DNA of 42,706 nt from a virus. Position numbers and translations under genes: made by a program. The DNA lies in IMG/VR virus record IMGVR_UViG_3300025138_000087, positions 1-42,706 of that record. One strand, written 5' to 3'. This document shows, in pieces, positions 1-9,917 of this stretch. Position 1 is the first letter of the stretch; every line of letters begins with the position of its first letter. The notes beneath the pieces are model-generated. The model was not told the DNA's origin, made no database searches, and was given only the letters and a program-made list of their open reading frames with translations.

Positions 1-894
1 GTTACTACAGAAATTATAGATGTTGTAGAAACTATATTTGAATTTAATGAACCTGTAGAAGATGCTCCAGTATTTACATTTGAACCAATAGAAGAACCTA
101 TGGAAGAGTTTACATATGAATCTGTAGAAATGGAAGTAGACTTTGAAGTAGACTTTGGTATGGAAATAGAAATGCCTGAGTTTGATATGCCTATAACTAC
201 AGACATGGATATGGAAATGCCTATGGACATAGAAATAGTAAACATTGAAATGGAAATGGAATTAGAAATGCCTATGGATATGGAAATGGAAGAAGCACCT
301 CCACCGATGGTAGTAGCTAAAATGGAAGAACCAGAGGTAGAAGTAGATGTTGAACCACAAACAGAAAAACCAACTATGGATATGCAGGAACCAACAGACG
401 AAGAACCTGTTATGGAAAATGACATGGATAGTGGACCAGATGAAACAGAAGAAGTTGAACAACCCGATAGCGAGGCTACTGAAGAATCCACTGTGGAAGA
501 TGAAAGTAGTGATGAGCAAGAAGATGTACAACAGGAAGAAGTTGAAGAACCTACTGAAGAGCCTGTAGAAGAGACAAAAGAAACTACAGAAGAACCTAAA
601 CAAGAAACAAAACAAGAACAGAAACAAAAGGCAGCTACAAAGATTGTTAAGAAGATGGGTGATAAAGGTAGATATGAAACAAGCAATCAAATAAAAACTT
701 TAATAGTAATGCAAGTATTAGCAGATAGTAAGAGTTTTTTTGTAGATACACAGTTATCTGAGGTACAAGGATTTTTTACAGATGTAAAATTACCTGATAC
801 AGAATTATCGGATAATAATATTGCTAACTATTTTATGACAGTAGATAGTGATAATACATTTAATCAAATAGTAGATAGTCAATATAATAGATAG
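1..894 (+). CDS. Acidic, Met-rich low-complexity late protein (5' end outside window)
   Basis: The frame is open to base 1, so the true start lies upstream; the first in-window ATG is at 100. The visible 297 codons fall into three parts. The first part, to about residue 100, alternates a hydrophobic residue (often Met) with Asp or Glu, as in MDMEMPMDIEI. A Glu/Thr/Pro-rich spacer follows, then a short basic stretch (KKMGDKGRYE), and the last 70 residues look folded. No known domain is recognised. It is followed after 7 nt by a membrane protein gene, inside the tail/ejection part of the late operon. It could be a virion or assembly protein, but the function is unknown. Confidence 0.8.
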   Translation, partial: VTTEIIDVVETIFEFNEPVEDAPVFTFEPIEEPMEEFTYESVEMEVDFEVDFGMEIEMPEFDMPITTDMDMEMPMDIEIVNIEMEMELEMPMDMEMEEAPPPMVVAKMEEPEVEVDVEPQTEKPTMDMQEPTDEEPVMENDMDSGPDETEEVEQPDSEATEESTVEDESSDEQEDVQQEEVEEPTEEPVEETKETTEEPKQETKQEQKQKAATKIVKKMGDKGRYETSNQIKTLIVMQVLADSKSFFVDTQLSEVQGFFTDVKLPDTELSDNNIANYFMTVDSDNTFNQIVDSQYNR

Positions 895-901
895 GAGACA
901 A

Positions 902-1384
902 ATGGCAGAAATAGAATATAAAGGAATTAAAGTAGGTGGCTCAAAGCTACTACTTATTCTACCTCTTATAGGTACACTTATTGGTGGACTGTGGGGAGGT
1001 TTTGAAGTGTATCAACGATACATTATAATGGAAAAAAAGATAAACTCATTTGTAAGCCCTGACCTTTCTGGCTATGATAAAAGAATAGAATTAATACAAC
1101 AACAATTAAATATGTTACAAAATGAAATACCAATGATATTAGATGAAGTAAACCTAGTGGCCTCTGTTGCCAAAGAATTAAAAAATGACCTTAAGAGTGA
1201 CGTAAGAAGAATTGAAACAATCGTAGAAGACGTAGAAACTAGAGTTAAAGAAGATTCTAGAACTAATGAAAAAGAATTAAAAGAACTTGTAAAAGAAATA
1301 GAACAGGATATGACTGATTTAGAAACAAAAGTAGCAGACACTATACAGAAAACTTTAGCTAATCCTTTAGCAGGTATGAAATAA
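902..1384 (+). CDS. Membrane-anchored coiled-coil protein
   Basis: A 160-aa protein with one hydrophobic segment near residues 15-35 (LLLILPLIGTLIGGLWGGF), then about 110 residues of charged heptad-like helix rich in Glu, Lys and Val/Leu. This is a single membrane anchor with a long coiled coil. The gene follows the acidic protein after a good ribosome site (ATAGGAGACAAATG), and its stop overlaps the next start (TAATG-type coupling). Its position between structural genes suggests a virion, spanin-like or ejection-related role, but no family is recognised. Confidence 0.75.
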   Translation: MAEIEYKGIKVGGSKLLLILPLIGTLIGGLWGGFEVYQRYIIMEKKINSFVSPDLSGYDKRIELIQQQLNMLQNEIPMILDEVNLVASVAKELKNDLKSDVRRIETIVEDVETRVKEDSRTNEKELKELVKEIEQDMTDLETKVADTIQKTLANPLAGMK

Positions 1385-1578
1385 TGAAAATAGATTTAAA
1401 AATAGTATTACCATACATCGCTATATTAATAAGTCTTGGAATGACATGGGGCATGTGGAGTGAGAGACTAGAAGCAGTTGAAGCAAAAGCAGATTCCGTT
1501 ACTCAAATGCAACAAGATATAGCAGTAATAAAAGAAAAAATTATGTGGATGGAATCTTATTTAATGGGAGATAACTAA
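1384..1578 (+). CDS. Small single-span membrane protein
   Basis: A 64-aa protein with one transmembrane segment near residues 8-26 (IVLPYIAILISLGMTWGMW) and a short amphipathic helix afterwards. It overlaps both neighbours by one base, so translation is probably coupled. Its organisation is a miniature of the preceding 160-aa protein, anchor followed by coiled coil, so the two may act as a pair. A pinholin or spanin-like role is possible, but a better holin candidate lies at 8872-9309. Confidence 0.7.
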   Translation: MKIDLKIVLPYIAILISLGMTWGMWSERLEAVEAKADSVTQMQQDIAVIKEKIMWMESYLMGDN

Positions 1579-3140
1579 TGGAACAAGAATATTATTACAA
1601 TCCACAAACTAATGAAACTTTTGCAAAACAAGCAGCATCAAAGATAGCTGTACCTGATAACTTTAGTAAAATAGAAAAAAGTATTTATGATAGTTTTACA
1701 ACTAAAGGTGCAAAAGGATATGACAATATGATGCCTAATTTGTCAGATGGAGGTAATTTGCCATCACCCACACCACAACCTACACTAACAGACCCATCAC
1801 AATTTGCACAAGCACAAGTGGGTGCAGCAGTTAGACAACCTACACTTCCTCAAGGTGGACAAGTTCTACCTAATCTTGCACTACAATCCGTAACACCTAA
1901 TCAATTACAAACAACACCCGGACTTCAAGGTACAGTAGCAGCAGCTACACCAACAGCTACAGTTGCACCTACAATAGAAGCGGCAACAGTACCCGGTGCT
2001 TCACAGGTATCACAGGCAACTACACCTACGGCAAATACTTATGATTATACTGCAGCAACAACAGCCGGTGCAATACCACAAGCTATGGCAGCACAAGGTA
2101 CAGTCAGTCAACCTATGGTTGCAGCACAAGAAGATTTAACTTCACTACCACCCGCAGCTACAGTACAGGGACAATTAGCTAACATATCTGAATCAATTAA
2201 CAATGCAGTTAATCAAGGTACATCTTTACCGGCATTTGCTTCAGGGGCTAAAAGATTAGTAGATGCAGCTATGCAACAAAGAGGATTAGGTGCTTCTAGT
2301 ATTGCAGCAGAAGCTTTAGCACAAGGTATCATAACAGCTTCTATTCCTATAGCACAACAAGATGCAGCAACATATAAAGAAGCAATCTTTGCTAATTTAA
2401 ATAATAGACAACAAGCTGCTTTAACAAATGCTAGTGCCTATCTACAAATGGATATGGCTAACCTCAGTAATAATCAACAAACAAGTTTAGCAAATTTACA
2501 AGTTAGACAACAATCTCTATTCTCAGACCAATCAGCAACAAATGCTTCATTACAATTTAATTCACAAAGTCAAGCACAAACAGACCAATTCTTTTCTAAC
2601 TTAAATACATCTGTTAGAACAGCTAATGCTCAAAGAACAGATGCTATGAATCAATACTCTGTAGCAGAAACAAATAAGATATCTGCACAAAATGCACAGA
2701 ATCAATTAGCAGTAGATGAATCAGATGCACAAAGAGAAGCTGCTATCAATCAATTTAATTCTCAACTACAGGACCAAAGACAAAGATTTAATGTAGAAAA
2801 TCAAAGAGTTATTGACCAATCAAATGTATTGTGGAGAAGACAAGTTAACACAGCTAATACTGCAGCAATTAATGCAGCTAATCAAACAGATGCACAGAAT
2901 CTTTTACAGATATCTAACTTTGCATTATCATCTTTATGGCAACAATGGAGAGATGAAGCATCATGGGTAAATACTGCATCAGAAAATAATAAGAATAGAC
3001 AGCACAATATAGCTATGGCCGCATTAGATAGAGAAACAACAATGGCTTTATATGATGAAGAGAGTAAAGCTAAGTTTAATACTTTCTTAGGTAGCATAGG
3101 GTTAGATATATTTGAGTCAATATTAACAGGAGATAATTAA
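1578..3140 (+). CDS. Ala/Gln/Asn-rich probable internal virion protein
   Basis: A 520-aa protein of strongly biased composition. Residues 60-190 are Pro/Thr/Ala/Gln-rich and probably disordered. Residues 210-290 contain Gly/Ala helices (AMQQRGLGASSIAAEALAQG). Residues 290-470 form a long Gln/Asn/Ala-rich helical rod with regularly placed hydrophobics, and the C-terminus is folded with Trp residues. Such rods are common in podovirus ejection or tail-associated proteins. The position after the tail genes and before the 1225-aa protein fits, but the assignment is inference from composition and context. Confidence 0.6.
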   Translation: MEQEYYYNPQTNETFAKQAASKIAVPDNFSKIEKSIYDSFTTKGAKGYDNMMPNLSDGGNLPSPTPQPTLTDPSQFAQAQVGAAVRQPTLPQGGQVLPNLALQSVTPNQLQTTPGLQGTVAAATPTATVAPTIEAATVPGASQVSQATTPTANTYDYTAATTAGAIPQAMAAQGTVSQPMVAAQEDLTSLPPAATVQGQLANISESINNAVNQGTSLPAFASGAKRLVDAAMQQRGLGASSIAAEALAQGIITASIPIAQQDAATYKEAIFANLNNRQQAALTNASAYLQMDMANLSNNQQTSLANLQVRQQSLFSDQSATNASLQFNSQSQAQTDQFFSNLNTSVRTANAQRTDAMNQYSVAETNKISAQNAQNQLAVDESDAQREAAINQFNSQLQDQRQRFNVENQRVIDQSNVLWRRQVNTANTAAINAANQTDAQNLLQISNFALSSLWQQWRDEASWVNTASENNKNRQHNIAMAALDRETTMALYDEESKAKFNTFLGSIGLDIFESILTGDN

Positions 3141-3391
3141 TGGATATAGGAACAATAGTAAGTATAATAGGAGCAGGTAAAAGTTTTCTAGATGGAGGAG
3201 ACTCCGGTGGACAAGAAAAAGGTACTTCTTTATTAGATATTTATTCCGATGTTAAATCTAGAAGTTATGATATGCCTTTACAACAAAAAGAAATGGATGC
3301 TCCGGGACAAGCACAAGGAATACAACAAATAGATTATGCTAGTACAAGACAGTTTTGGGATAATCTTTTAAGAGAGTACACAAGGAAATAA
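3140..3391 (+). CDS. Small hypothetical late protein
   Basis: An 83-aa protein beginning with a Gly/Ile-rich hydrophobic helix (MDIGTIVSIIGAGKSFLDGG), then a polar middle and a charged C-terminus. The stop of the preceding gene overlaps its ATG, so it belongs to the same translated string. N-terminal helices of this kind occur in small virion proteins made next to ejection proteins. No family is recognised. Confidence 0.6.
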   Translation: MDIGTIVSIIGAGKSFLDGGDSGGQEKGTSLLDIYSDVKSRSYDMPLQQKEMDAPGQAQGIQQIDYASTRQFWDNLLREYTRK

Positions 3392-3392
3392 T

Positions 3393-3875
3393 ATGGCAAT
3401 AAGAGAAACAAATCCATTTGATGCACCTGTAGCAGGTCAATCATTAACAGATACACCTAAGAATTATCCTTGGGAACATGCACCACAATATGCTACAGTA
3501 GAAGATGCATCTATGCAAGTATGGGATGGTTTACATAATGAATCAACCATGCAAAAGGTTCTTGTTTTATTAGAAGCAGGATTAACTGTAGAAGAAATAA
3601 CTAAAGTAATTGTGTTTGCAGGTTTTGTAGAAGGTAAGTTTACTCCTGATACAGGATTATTATTAACACCTATTGTTGCAAAAATGATAATGGCTATTGG
3701 TAAAAGTGCAGGTATAGAAAAAATAAATATTAATAAACCAAAACAAGATGATACAAAAGAATTAATTAGAACAGTTATAAAATCTACACCTAAAGAAGTA
3801 GATGAGAAGAAAGAAATGAAAGATGAAACACCTGATACAGGTTTAATGGGTAAACCTAAGAAGGAGGAGAAGTAA
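3393..3875 (+). CDS. Hypothetical structural-operon protein
   Basis: A 160-aa protein with an extended Pro/Asn-rich N-terminus (about residues 1-35) and a central helical domain (about 40-110) with a hydrophobic core (VLVLLEAGLTVEEITKVIVF). The last 45 residues are Lys/Glu-rich. It is tightly packed between neighbours, with one base before it and a one-base overlap after it. The middle part resembles small helical phage virion or connector-associated proteins only in general shape, so no function is proposed. Confidence 0.6.
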   Translation: MAIRETNPFDAPVAGQSLTDTPKNYPWEHAPQYATVEDASMQVWDGLHNESTMQKVLVLLEAGLTVEEITKVIVFAGFVEGKFTPDTGLLLTPIVAKMIMAIGKSAGIEKININKPKQDDTKELIRTVIKSTPKEVDEKKEMKDETPDTGLMGKPKKEEK

Positions 3876-5179
3876 TGGGATTATTAAGTTCAAGAACTTT
3901 TAGACAAGTAGCCCTTGGTGCTGCCGGAAGATATCAAGAGAAAAGACAAACTATGAGAGATAGGATTGATGAGTATCGAGAAAGAGCATTGACAGAAAAA
4001 GAGAAAATACAAACAAAGTATAATGAATCTTATGATGAAGAAAAAAGTAAAGTAAATGCTTTTAAATTTATAGCTACAAAAGTTGGACAATCTTATTTAC
4101 CACAGCTTAATAGTTTTGCATCTTCTGGTGGAAACTTAGTGGGTTTAGAAAGTATGAATATAGATGAAGTTAGAAATACTTTAGACAGTTATAAACCTAT
4201 GGAAGATAATTATTTAGGGGGTAGCGAAGACAGATTAAAACTTAAATCAGACGAACTGAATCAAGACTTACAGGACCAAGTTGGATTGTTTAAAGGTACA
4301 TCCACTTTGTTTACAAGGGACCTAGAAAAACAAGGAATGAAAGATATTCAAGCTACAGCAGGGACTATTGATACAGGAACTCCTATCGACACTAGAGTTA
4401 GTGTAGGAGAAGGTATGACTGGTACAAGGAGTGCTAGTGCTATAGACCTTTCTAAAAATACAGATTATTTTTACACAAATCTAAAAATTGCACAAATAGA
4501 CCCAAATACTAAAATGCCAGTGTTAGATAAAGATGGCAATCAAGTATATAAAGTGTCAAAAGGGCAAGAAGGATTTGTATCTAAAATAGAAAGCAACGCA
4601 GAAAAAATTATACTGAATGGTTTTCAAGGAGATTTAGGACAAGCAATAGGTGCTGTTATGCAAAAAGAAAGTAATCCTGATTATGATTTACCTTTTTTGA
4701 CTGAAGCAGTAGAAGGTTCCCCTATAGATGCAGAATTAACAGGTTACTTTAATCAATTTAAAGAAAGAGAAGATACAAAACAAATGCAAGATACCATAGA
4801 TGAATTTAGAGAAAGAGGATTAATAGCTAAAGCGGACAATCTCCAACAAGAATTAGATGATATCATTACTGAAAAAACAGATAAACCAGAAACTATTGAA
4901 GAAACTACTACAACTACAGAGCAACCTACAGGCGATACTCCCGGAACAAAAACTGAAAGAAAAGGTAAAGGGGTATCGGTGACTACAGAAGATTATATAT
5001 CTCCCGAACAAAAAGATATCAATAGTAAAAAAGAAGTAGCAGAAGATTTTATTAAAGAAGTCATGGAAAAAAATGATGTCAATAGAAGCAGAGCAATAGA
5101 TATCTTAAAACTGTATGGCTATACACAATTTCCAAAAATAGAACGTACAGGACCTACATTTTTAAAAGGCAATAAGTAA
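3875..5179 (+). CDS. Probable internal virion/ejection protein, 434 aa
   Basis: A 434-aa, mostly helical protein. It starts with a charged coiled-coil region (residues 15-75), has a mixed domain at about 150-310, a Thr/Glu-rich linker near 345-370 (EETTTTTEQPTGD), and a small basic helical end. A clear ribosome site (AAGGAGGAGAAGTAATG) precedes it. It sits directly before the 1225-aa protein, the usual place for the smaller partner of a podovirus ejection pair such as T7 gp15. That role is inferred from order, size and composition, not from a recognised domain. Confidence 0.55.
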   Translation: MGLLSSRTFRQVALGAAGRYQEKRQTMRDRIDEYRERALTEKEKIQTKYNESYDEEKSKVNAFKFIATKVGQSYLPQLNSFASSGGNLVGLESMNIDEVRNTLDSYKPMEDNYLGGSEDRLKLKSDELNQDLQDQVGLFKGTSTLFTRDLEKQGMKDIQATAGTIDTGTPIDTRVSVGEGMTGTRSASAIDLSKNTDYFYTNLKIAQIDPNTKMPVLDKDGNQVYKVSKGQEGFVSKIESNAEKIILNGFQGDLGQAIGAVMQKESNPDYDLPFLTEAVEGSPIDAELTGYFNQFKEREDTKQMQDTIDEFRERGLIAKADNLQQELDDIITEKTDKPETIEETTTTTEQPTGDTPGTKTERKGKGVSVTTEDYISPEQKDINSKKEVAEDFIKEVMEKNDVNRSRAIDILKLYGYTQFPKIERTGPTFLKGNK

Positions 5180-5181
5180 AC

Positions 5182-8100
5182 ATGGGTCAAGAAAGACTTA
5201 ATGCCTTACGAGAAGAGTTAGGTGTAAAAAAAGAACAACCTTCTCTATCTCAGCAAAGTAGTATTCCTACATCAACAAGCACTACCATAACTACATCAAA
5301 ACCTAAATCTAGGTTAGACTCTTTAAGAGAAGAAGCAAATAAAACTACAATCACAGATACAATCTCCCAAAACCCCACATTTAAAGATGACTTTGTAAAC
5401 GACATGAACCCCTCTACTCCAGAGGAGGTTAATAATAAATATGCCTATGCTTTTAAGTTAGGACTTGCTGATACCTTTAGAGGTATAAAACAAATTGCAG
5501 GTAAAGACAAAAAAGAGATGAAAGCAGAACAAAGAAAACTTAATGAATTAATGCGAGGTGAAGATGGTGGGTTGGTAACTGCAGCTTATTTTGGTGGTGC
5601 ATTATTAGACCCTGCAGGATGGCTAATACCTTTTGGTAAAGCAAAGACACTTTACACAATGGGTAAATATGGATTAGTATCAGGGGCTGTAGCCGGAGCC
5701 ACAGGTTATGTAGACGATGAATCTATTATAGATACTAGAGGTAAACAGCTATTAGCAGGTGCTGTTGGTGGGGGGATAATTTCTCCCGCAATTGGAGGTT
5801 TAAGAAATCTTGGTGTAAAGATTACAGGTAAAGGTGAAGTAACTCCTGTAGGATTTAAAAGAGCAGACTTAACCCCATCAGAAATGATTGAAAGAGGTGG
5901 TAGTACAGTACAAGTAAAAGGTAAAGCTACAGAAGAAGATTTAGGTAAAGGTAAAGTATATGCAGAGGGTGAAAGAACTTTAGGTGTAAGGCCCGAAGGA
6001 GAAATAGGTAGAGAACCTACATCTATATTTGATACGTTAGTAAAAATATTTACAAAGAAAGATGTAACAGTTCCTTTTCCAAAAACGCAAAAAGTTTTAG
6101 ATGCTCCTAAACAAGGAGAGTTATCTGCTAAACCGCAGTGGTGGTTGAATAAAGTATTAAAAGGTTATGAAGAAAATTATGGTAAAAGATTTTTAAAAGT
6201 AGCAACTACAGGTGAAGGAGGAACTTCTCTTGTAGGAGGTTTAGTTGGATTTAATGCGGACCCTGAAGCATCTTTATTTGATGCTAATGCACCTTTAAGT
6301 TCCAGATTCGGTAGGGCATTTTTAGGTGCGGCAGGAGGATATGGATTAATTAAAGGTTTAAAAAAAGGTAAAAGAAAAACTGTATATGGTGCTGACACAG
6401 ATGAACCTGTAGAAATATCTGAATCTTATGCAGAAGTATTAGGTAGACAAATTATAGATAAGTATGGTTTAACTAAAGATTACAAACAATTATTACAAAA
6501 ATATGATGGTACTAAAAACGATATAGCCTCTGCCTTTGTACGTATTGCAAAACAAATGCAAAAACTTACTACAGACGAAAGAAAGATTCTATATAATATG
6601 TTAGAAGGTGATGTTAAGTATAAAGTAGCATCAAAAAAATTACAAGAGTTAAGTAAAAATTCTAGAGATTTGATTACACAAACAGGCCAAATATATAAAG
6701 ACTTAGGTTTAATAGGAGAGGAAACTTTTCAGAAAAATAGAAATAGATATATAGGAAGACTATATAAAAAAGGAGATGAACCTTTACAGCTAAAACAGAT
6801 AGGTGATGATTTAAAACCTAGAGGTACACTACATGAGACTACAGTAGGGGATTGGTTTAGAACATACAAAAATCAAAAGCCAACTGTTAATGATATAGTA
6901 GAACCGGGCCACAAAGGTTGGGAATTATTAGGTGACTTTGAAGAGATAGGTGGACAGTTATATAAAGTCACTAAAAGACAGAAGCCTACAATTACAGATG
7001 AAAGAATAGGAAGCAAAGGAAATATATTAGAAAAAGAATTATTAGGTAGAGATGAATTTGTTCCTATTCGTTGGGAACTAACAAAAGAACAAAGATTAGC
7101 TAAAGGTGAAATAGAAGATGCCGCAATCTCTATGGAATACACAGGAATGTTGATGGCTAACACTGTAGCTAAATATCAATTCTATGCAGATGTTGCTGCA
7201 CAATTTGCAGAAAAAGCAAAGGGAAGAACAGCACAACAAATGTTAAAACTACCACAAAGATATAGAAAGATACCTGATAATAAAATAGAAGGTACAGTAT
7301 CTAAAAGATATGGAGCATTGGCAGGTAAGTATGTACCGGAAGATGTTTATAAAGATATCATGGGTACAAAAAGATATCAAGAAAAATCTTCTAATGCCTT
7401 TTATAAAAATTATAAAAAGTTAAATAGTTTATGGAAAGTATCTAAGACTGCATGGAATCCAACAGTGCATGTCAATAATGTTTTTGGTAATATTGTTTTA
7501 ACTGATTTAGCAGATGTTCCTTTAAGGACTTTACCTAAAGCACTTAGGGCATTAAGGACGCATGGTAAAGACGGGTATCGTTCTGAATCAGTTTTACTAG
7601 CCATTAAACATGGAGTATTTGATGCAGACTTTGTTAATAAAGAAATAAAAAATTTTAAAACAGGTGAACTAGCAGGTATATACAAATCAAAATCTAATGC
7701 AGATGAATGGGACAATGCTGTTAGCTTTGCTTCAAACATATATGCTAAAGTTAGAAACAATTCTATTACAAGTAAATTAGAAGACTGGTATAGAATAGAA
7801 GACCATGTGTTTAGATTAAATGCTTTTATGCATAGAATGAAAATAGGGGATAGTGCAGAAGATGCTGCTATGTTTGCAAGAAGACAGTTTATAGATTATG
7901 ATATAGACGCACCTTTAATTAATCATTTAAGAAATACAGCAACACCATTCTTATCTTTTACTTATAGATTAGTTCCTTTACTAGCTGAATCAGCAATACT
8001 AAGACCTACAAAATATGCTAAGTATATAGCGGCAGGGTATGGATTAAATAAAATGTCAGAGTTATATGGTGGTGAAGATGCTAAAGTAGAAAGAGCATTA

Positions 8101-8859
8101 TTGCCAGATTATGAAGCAGGTAATATTTTAGACTTACCTTTAATGCCTAAAAAAGTAATTAGATTACCTATTAAATCAAAGGATGGAGTATCTAAATATT
8201 TAAACATTAGTAGATTTTATCCGGGTGGTGATATATTAAGCTTTGAAGGAGACAATGTTGTACCTATTTTACCGGAACCTTTACAGCCTTCTTTTGGTGT
8301 AGGTGGTGATTTTTTATTTTCCATGATAGGTTATGATATATTTAGAAAACAAAAAGAATTTGGTAGAGGCGGAGGAACTGCACTTGAAGAAACAACAAAG
8401 GCTTTAGGTAGTTTTAGTAAAAAGCTTATACCAAACTTCCCTTTTATTCCGGGTTCTTATTCTACAAAAAGATTAGAAAGAGCATTGAAAGGCGATGTTT
8501 CTAAATTTAGAGAACCACAAACAGAACTTGAAGCTTTACTTACTTCTTTTGGATTTAAAGTTAGTAATAAAAGTATTAGGACTTTAGGTGCAAGTCAAAG
8601 ACTAGAGTACGAAAGACAAGTGAGGGTACAAAAAAGTAAACTCAATCAGCTAAAAAATAGAGTAGCTACAAATCAAATAAACATGGCTGATTATGACAGA
8701 CAAGTAGGAAAAATATTAGCTAAAATAAATAAATTAACAAATAAATTTGTTGGAAGATTTGATGGAATAGACCCTTACTCTATGACATTTGATTTTGATA
8801 TGACAAAGTTTATGGGTAGAGGGGATAAAGCAACTATCCCTGATAAGGATTATGATTAA
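5182..8859 (+). CDS. Giant internal virion / ejected protein, 1225 aa
   Basis: This 1225-aa protein is the largest in the window. Its N-terminus repeats a short motif (RLNALREELG, later RLDSLREEAN). Glycine/alanine-rich hydrophobic stretches follow at about 130-205 and 345-400, then long helical regions. Around residues 750-800 lies a block with AWNPTVHVNNVFGN, similar to a motif I associate with large polyvalent or ejected phage proteins. The size, hydrophobic Gly-rich stretches and place just before the lysis genes fit a T7 gp16-type core protein that enters the host with the DNA. I see no transglycosylase motif in it. Confidence 0.6.
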   Translation: MGQERLNALREELGVKKEQPSLSQQSSIPTSTSTTITTSKPKSRLDSLREEANKTTITDTISQNPTFKDDFVNDMNPSTPEEVNNKYAYAFKLGLADTFRGIKQIAGKDKKEMKAEQRKLNELMRGEDGGLVTAAYFGGALLDPAGWLIPFGKAKTLYTMGKYGLVSGAVAGATGYVDDESIIDTRGKQLLAGAVGGGIISPAIGGLRNLGVKITGKGEVTPVGFKRADLTPSEMIERGGSTVQVKGKATEEDLGKGKVYAEGERTLGVRPEGEIGREPTSIFDTLVKIFTKKDVTVPFPKTQKVLDAPKQGELSAKPQWWLNKVLKGYEENYGKRFLKVATTGEGGTSLVGGLVGFNADPEASLFDANAPLSSRFGRAFLGAAGGYGLIKGLKKGKRKTVYGADTDEPVEISESYAEVLGRQIIDKYGLTKDYKQLLQKYDGTKNDIASAFVRIAKQMQKLTTDERKILYNMLEGDVKYKVASKKLQELSKNSRDLITQTGQIYKDLGLIGEETFQKNRNRYIGRLYKKGDEPLQLKQIGDDLKPRGTLHETTVGDWFRTYKNQKPTVNDIVEPGHKGWELLGDFEEIGGQLYKVTKRQKPTITDERIGSKGNILEKELLGRDEFVPIRWELTKEQRLAKGEIEDAAISMEYTGMLMANTVAKYQFYADVAAQFAEKAKGRTAQQMLKLPQRYRKIPDNKIEGTVSKRYGALAGKYVPEDVYKDIMGTKRYQEKSSNAFYKNYKKLNSLWKVSKTAWNPTVHVNNVFGNIVLTDLADVPLRTLPKALRALRTHGKDGYRSESVLLAIKHGVFDADFVNKEIKNFKTGELAGIYKSKSNADEWDNAVSFASNIYAKVRNNSITSKLEDWYRIEDHVFRLNAFMHRMKIGDSAEDAAMFARRQFIDYDIDAPLINHLRNTATPFLSFTYRLVPLLAESAILRPTKYAKYIAAGYGLNKMSELYGGEDAKVERALLPDYEAGNILDLPLMPKKVIRLPIKSKDGVSKYLNISRFYPGGDILSFEGDNVVPILPEPLQPSFGVGGDFLFSMIGYDIFRKQKEFGRGGGTALEETTKALGSFSKKLIPNFPFIPGSYSTKRLERALKGDVSKFREPQTELEALLTSFGFKVSNKSIRTLGASQRLEYERQVRVQKSKLNQLKNRVATNQINMADYDRQVGKILAKINKLTNKFVGRFDGIDPYSMTFDFDMTKFMGRGDKATIPDKDYD

Positions 8860-8871
8860 GGAGGATAAATA

Positions 8872-9309
8872 ATGTTAGGTGGATTACCAGTAGAAATGAT
8901 TACAATGCTAGGCTCTAGCTTACTAGGTGGAGTAATGTCCATATGGGGCCAGAGTATTAAAGCAAAACAAGAAGAACAAAAAATGTTATTAGCAAGAGCA
9001 GAAACTCAAATGTCTTTTGTGGACAAAGCAAGAACATATGAGAACAAAGGCTTTCAATGGACAAGAAGAATTATAGCTTTAACTGCTGTCTTCTTTGTTA
9101 TTGCATGGCCTAAGATAGTTCCTGTGCTTTTAGATATACCTGTTATATTAACATGGACAGAATTTAAACCGGGTTTTTTGTTTCTGATAGAGAAGAAAGA
9201 AATACTAATGGACAGAGCATTTGCAGGTGTAGTAATTACTCCTTTAGATACTCACCTTATGTCATCAATAGTGGGACTTTACTTCGGGGGAAGTTTGGTG
9301 AAGAAATAA
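8872..9309 (+). CDS. Holin-like membrane protein
   Basis: A 145-aa protein with a hydrophobic N-terminal segment (about residues 5-25), a charged cytosolic-looking loop, a second segment near 65-90 (IIALTAVFFVIAWPKIVPVLL) and a hydrophobic C-terminal end. Such two- to three-span proteins next to an endolysin are usual phage holins. It has a strong ribosome site (AAGGAGGATAAATAATG) and overlaps the lysozyme-like gene by one base. Holin is inferred from topology and this pairing. Confidence 0.65.
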   Translation: MLGGLPVEMITMLGSSLLGGVMSIWGQSIKAKQEEQKMLLARAETQMSFVDKARTYENKGFQWTRRIIALTAVFFVIAWPKIVPVLLDIPVILTWTEFKPGFLFLIEKKEILMDRAFAGVVITPLDTHLMSSIVGLYFGGSLVKK

Positions 9310-9881
9310 TGTCTATCAAAGAAGAAAAGTTAAAAACAAAAGAAACAGATATAGTATTAAAAAGTATAGATAACTTAAAAGATTCTTCTGCACAAACAGA
9401 TTTTTCTATGAATCAAAGTAAAAAGAAGGTTATTAATGAAACATTTGATAAGATAGCTGAGATAGAAAGTGACTTCGATAAAAATGCAAGTAATCCTGAT
9501 TCTACTGCAAAAGGATATTTTCAATTTATAGATGCGGGTTTAGAGACTGCAGCAAATAGATATGAAAACTTAACAGGGTCTAAACCACAATGGTTACAAA
9601 ATGCTTTAGATAATAAAGACCCCAGACTTTTAGACTATGACCAATCAAAAGCTTTAGCGATAGCAAATATTGCAATGGCTAGTGGTCCCACTATAGCTGA
9701 TATGAATAGAATAGCTGAGTCAGGTGAAGTTATAGGTAATATGGATGTCTATAATCTATACAAAGATTATCATCATACTGAGACAAAAGATAGACCTATG
9801 CCTAGTAATGCAATAAATAATGCTTTTATAAAATTAGGTATTAATATGACTTCAACGGATTTATTGAATAGAGGAAGATAA
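9309..9881 (+). CDS. Lysozyme/transglycosylase-like endolysin
   Basis: A 190-aa protein with the signature of the lysozyme-like SLT fold. An E-S pair near residue 53 (AEIESDFDKNA) is the likely catalytic glutamate, followed by STAKGYFQF, which matches the G-x-x-Q-F segment after the active site. There is no signal peptide, so export would need the holin encoded just upstream. It is the last plus-strand gene before the convergent early block and is followed by an intrinsic terminator. The role in murein cleavage is well supported by motif and context; the exact bond cleaved is not clear. Confidence 0.75.
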   Translation: MSIKEEKLKTKETDIVLKSIDNLKDSSAQTDFSMNQSKKKVINETFDKIAEIESDFDKNASNPDSTAKGYFQFIDAGLETAANRYENLTGSKPQWLQNALDNKDPRLLDYDQSKALAIANIAMASGPTIADMNRIAESGEVIGNMDVYNLYKDYHHTETKDRPMPSNAINNAFIKLGINMTSTDLLNRGR

Positions 9882-9917
9882 CTAATTCATACCATTAACA
9901 AATTTAGTTATCTTTTT
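9875..9917 (+). terminator. Intrinsic terminator of the late operon
   Basis: An 11-bp perfect stem (AAGATAACTAA paired with TTAGTTATCTT), an 18-nt loop and a T run at 913-917 lie exactly at the stop codon of the endolysin gene. The downstream arm lies within the 3' end of the convergent minus-strand gene. It would end late transcription before it runs antisense into the replication genes. Confidence 0.7.

Noticed and set aside
262-690. 142-aa minus-strand ORF
   Set aside because: It is the complement of the acidic repeat gene; its Phe/Cys/His-rich sequence is a by-product of GAA/ATG-type codons and it has no ribosome site.
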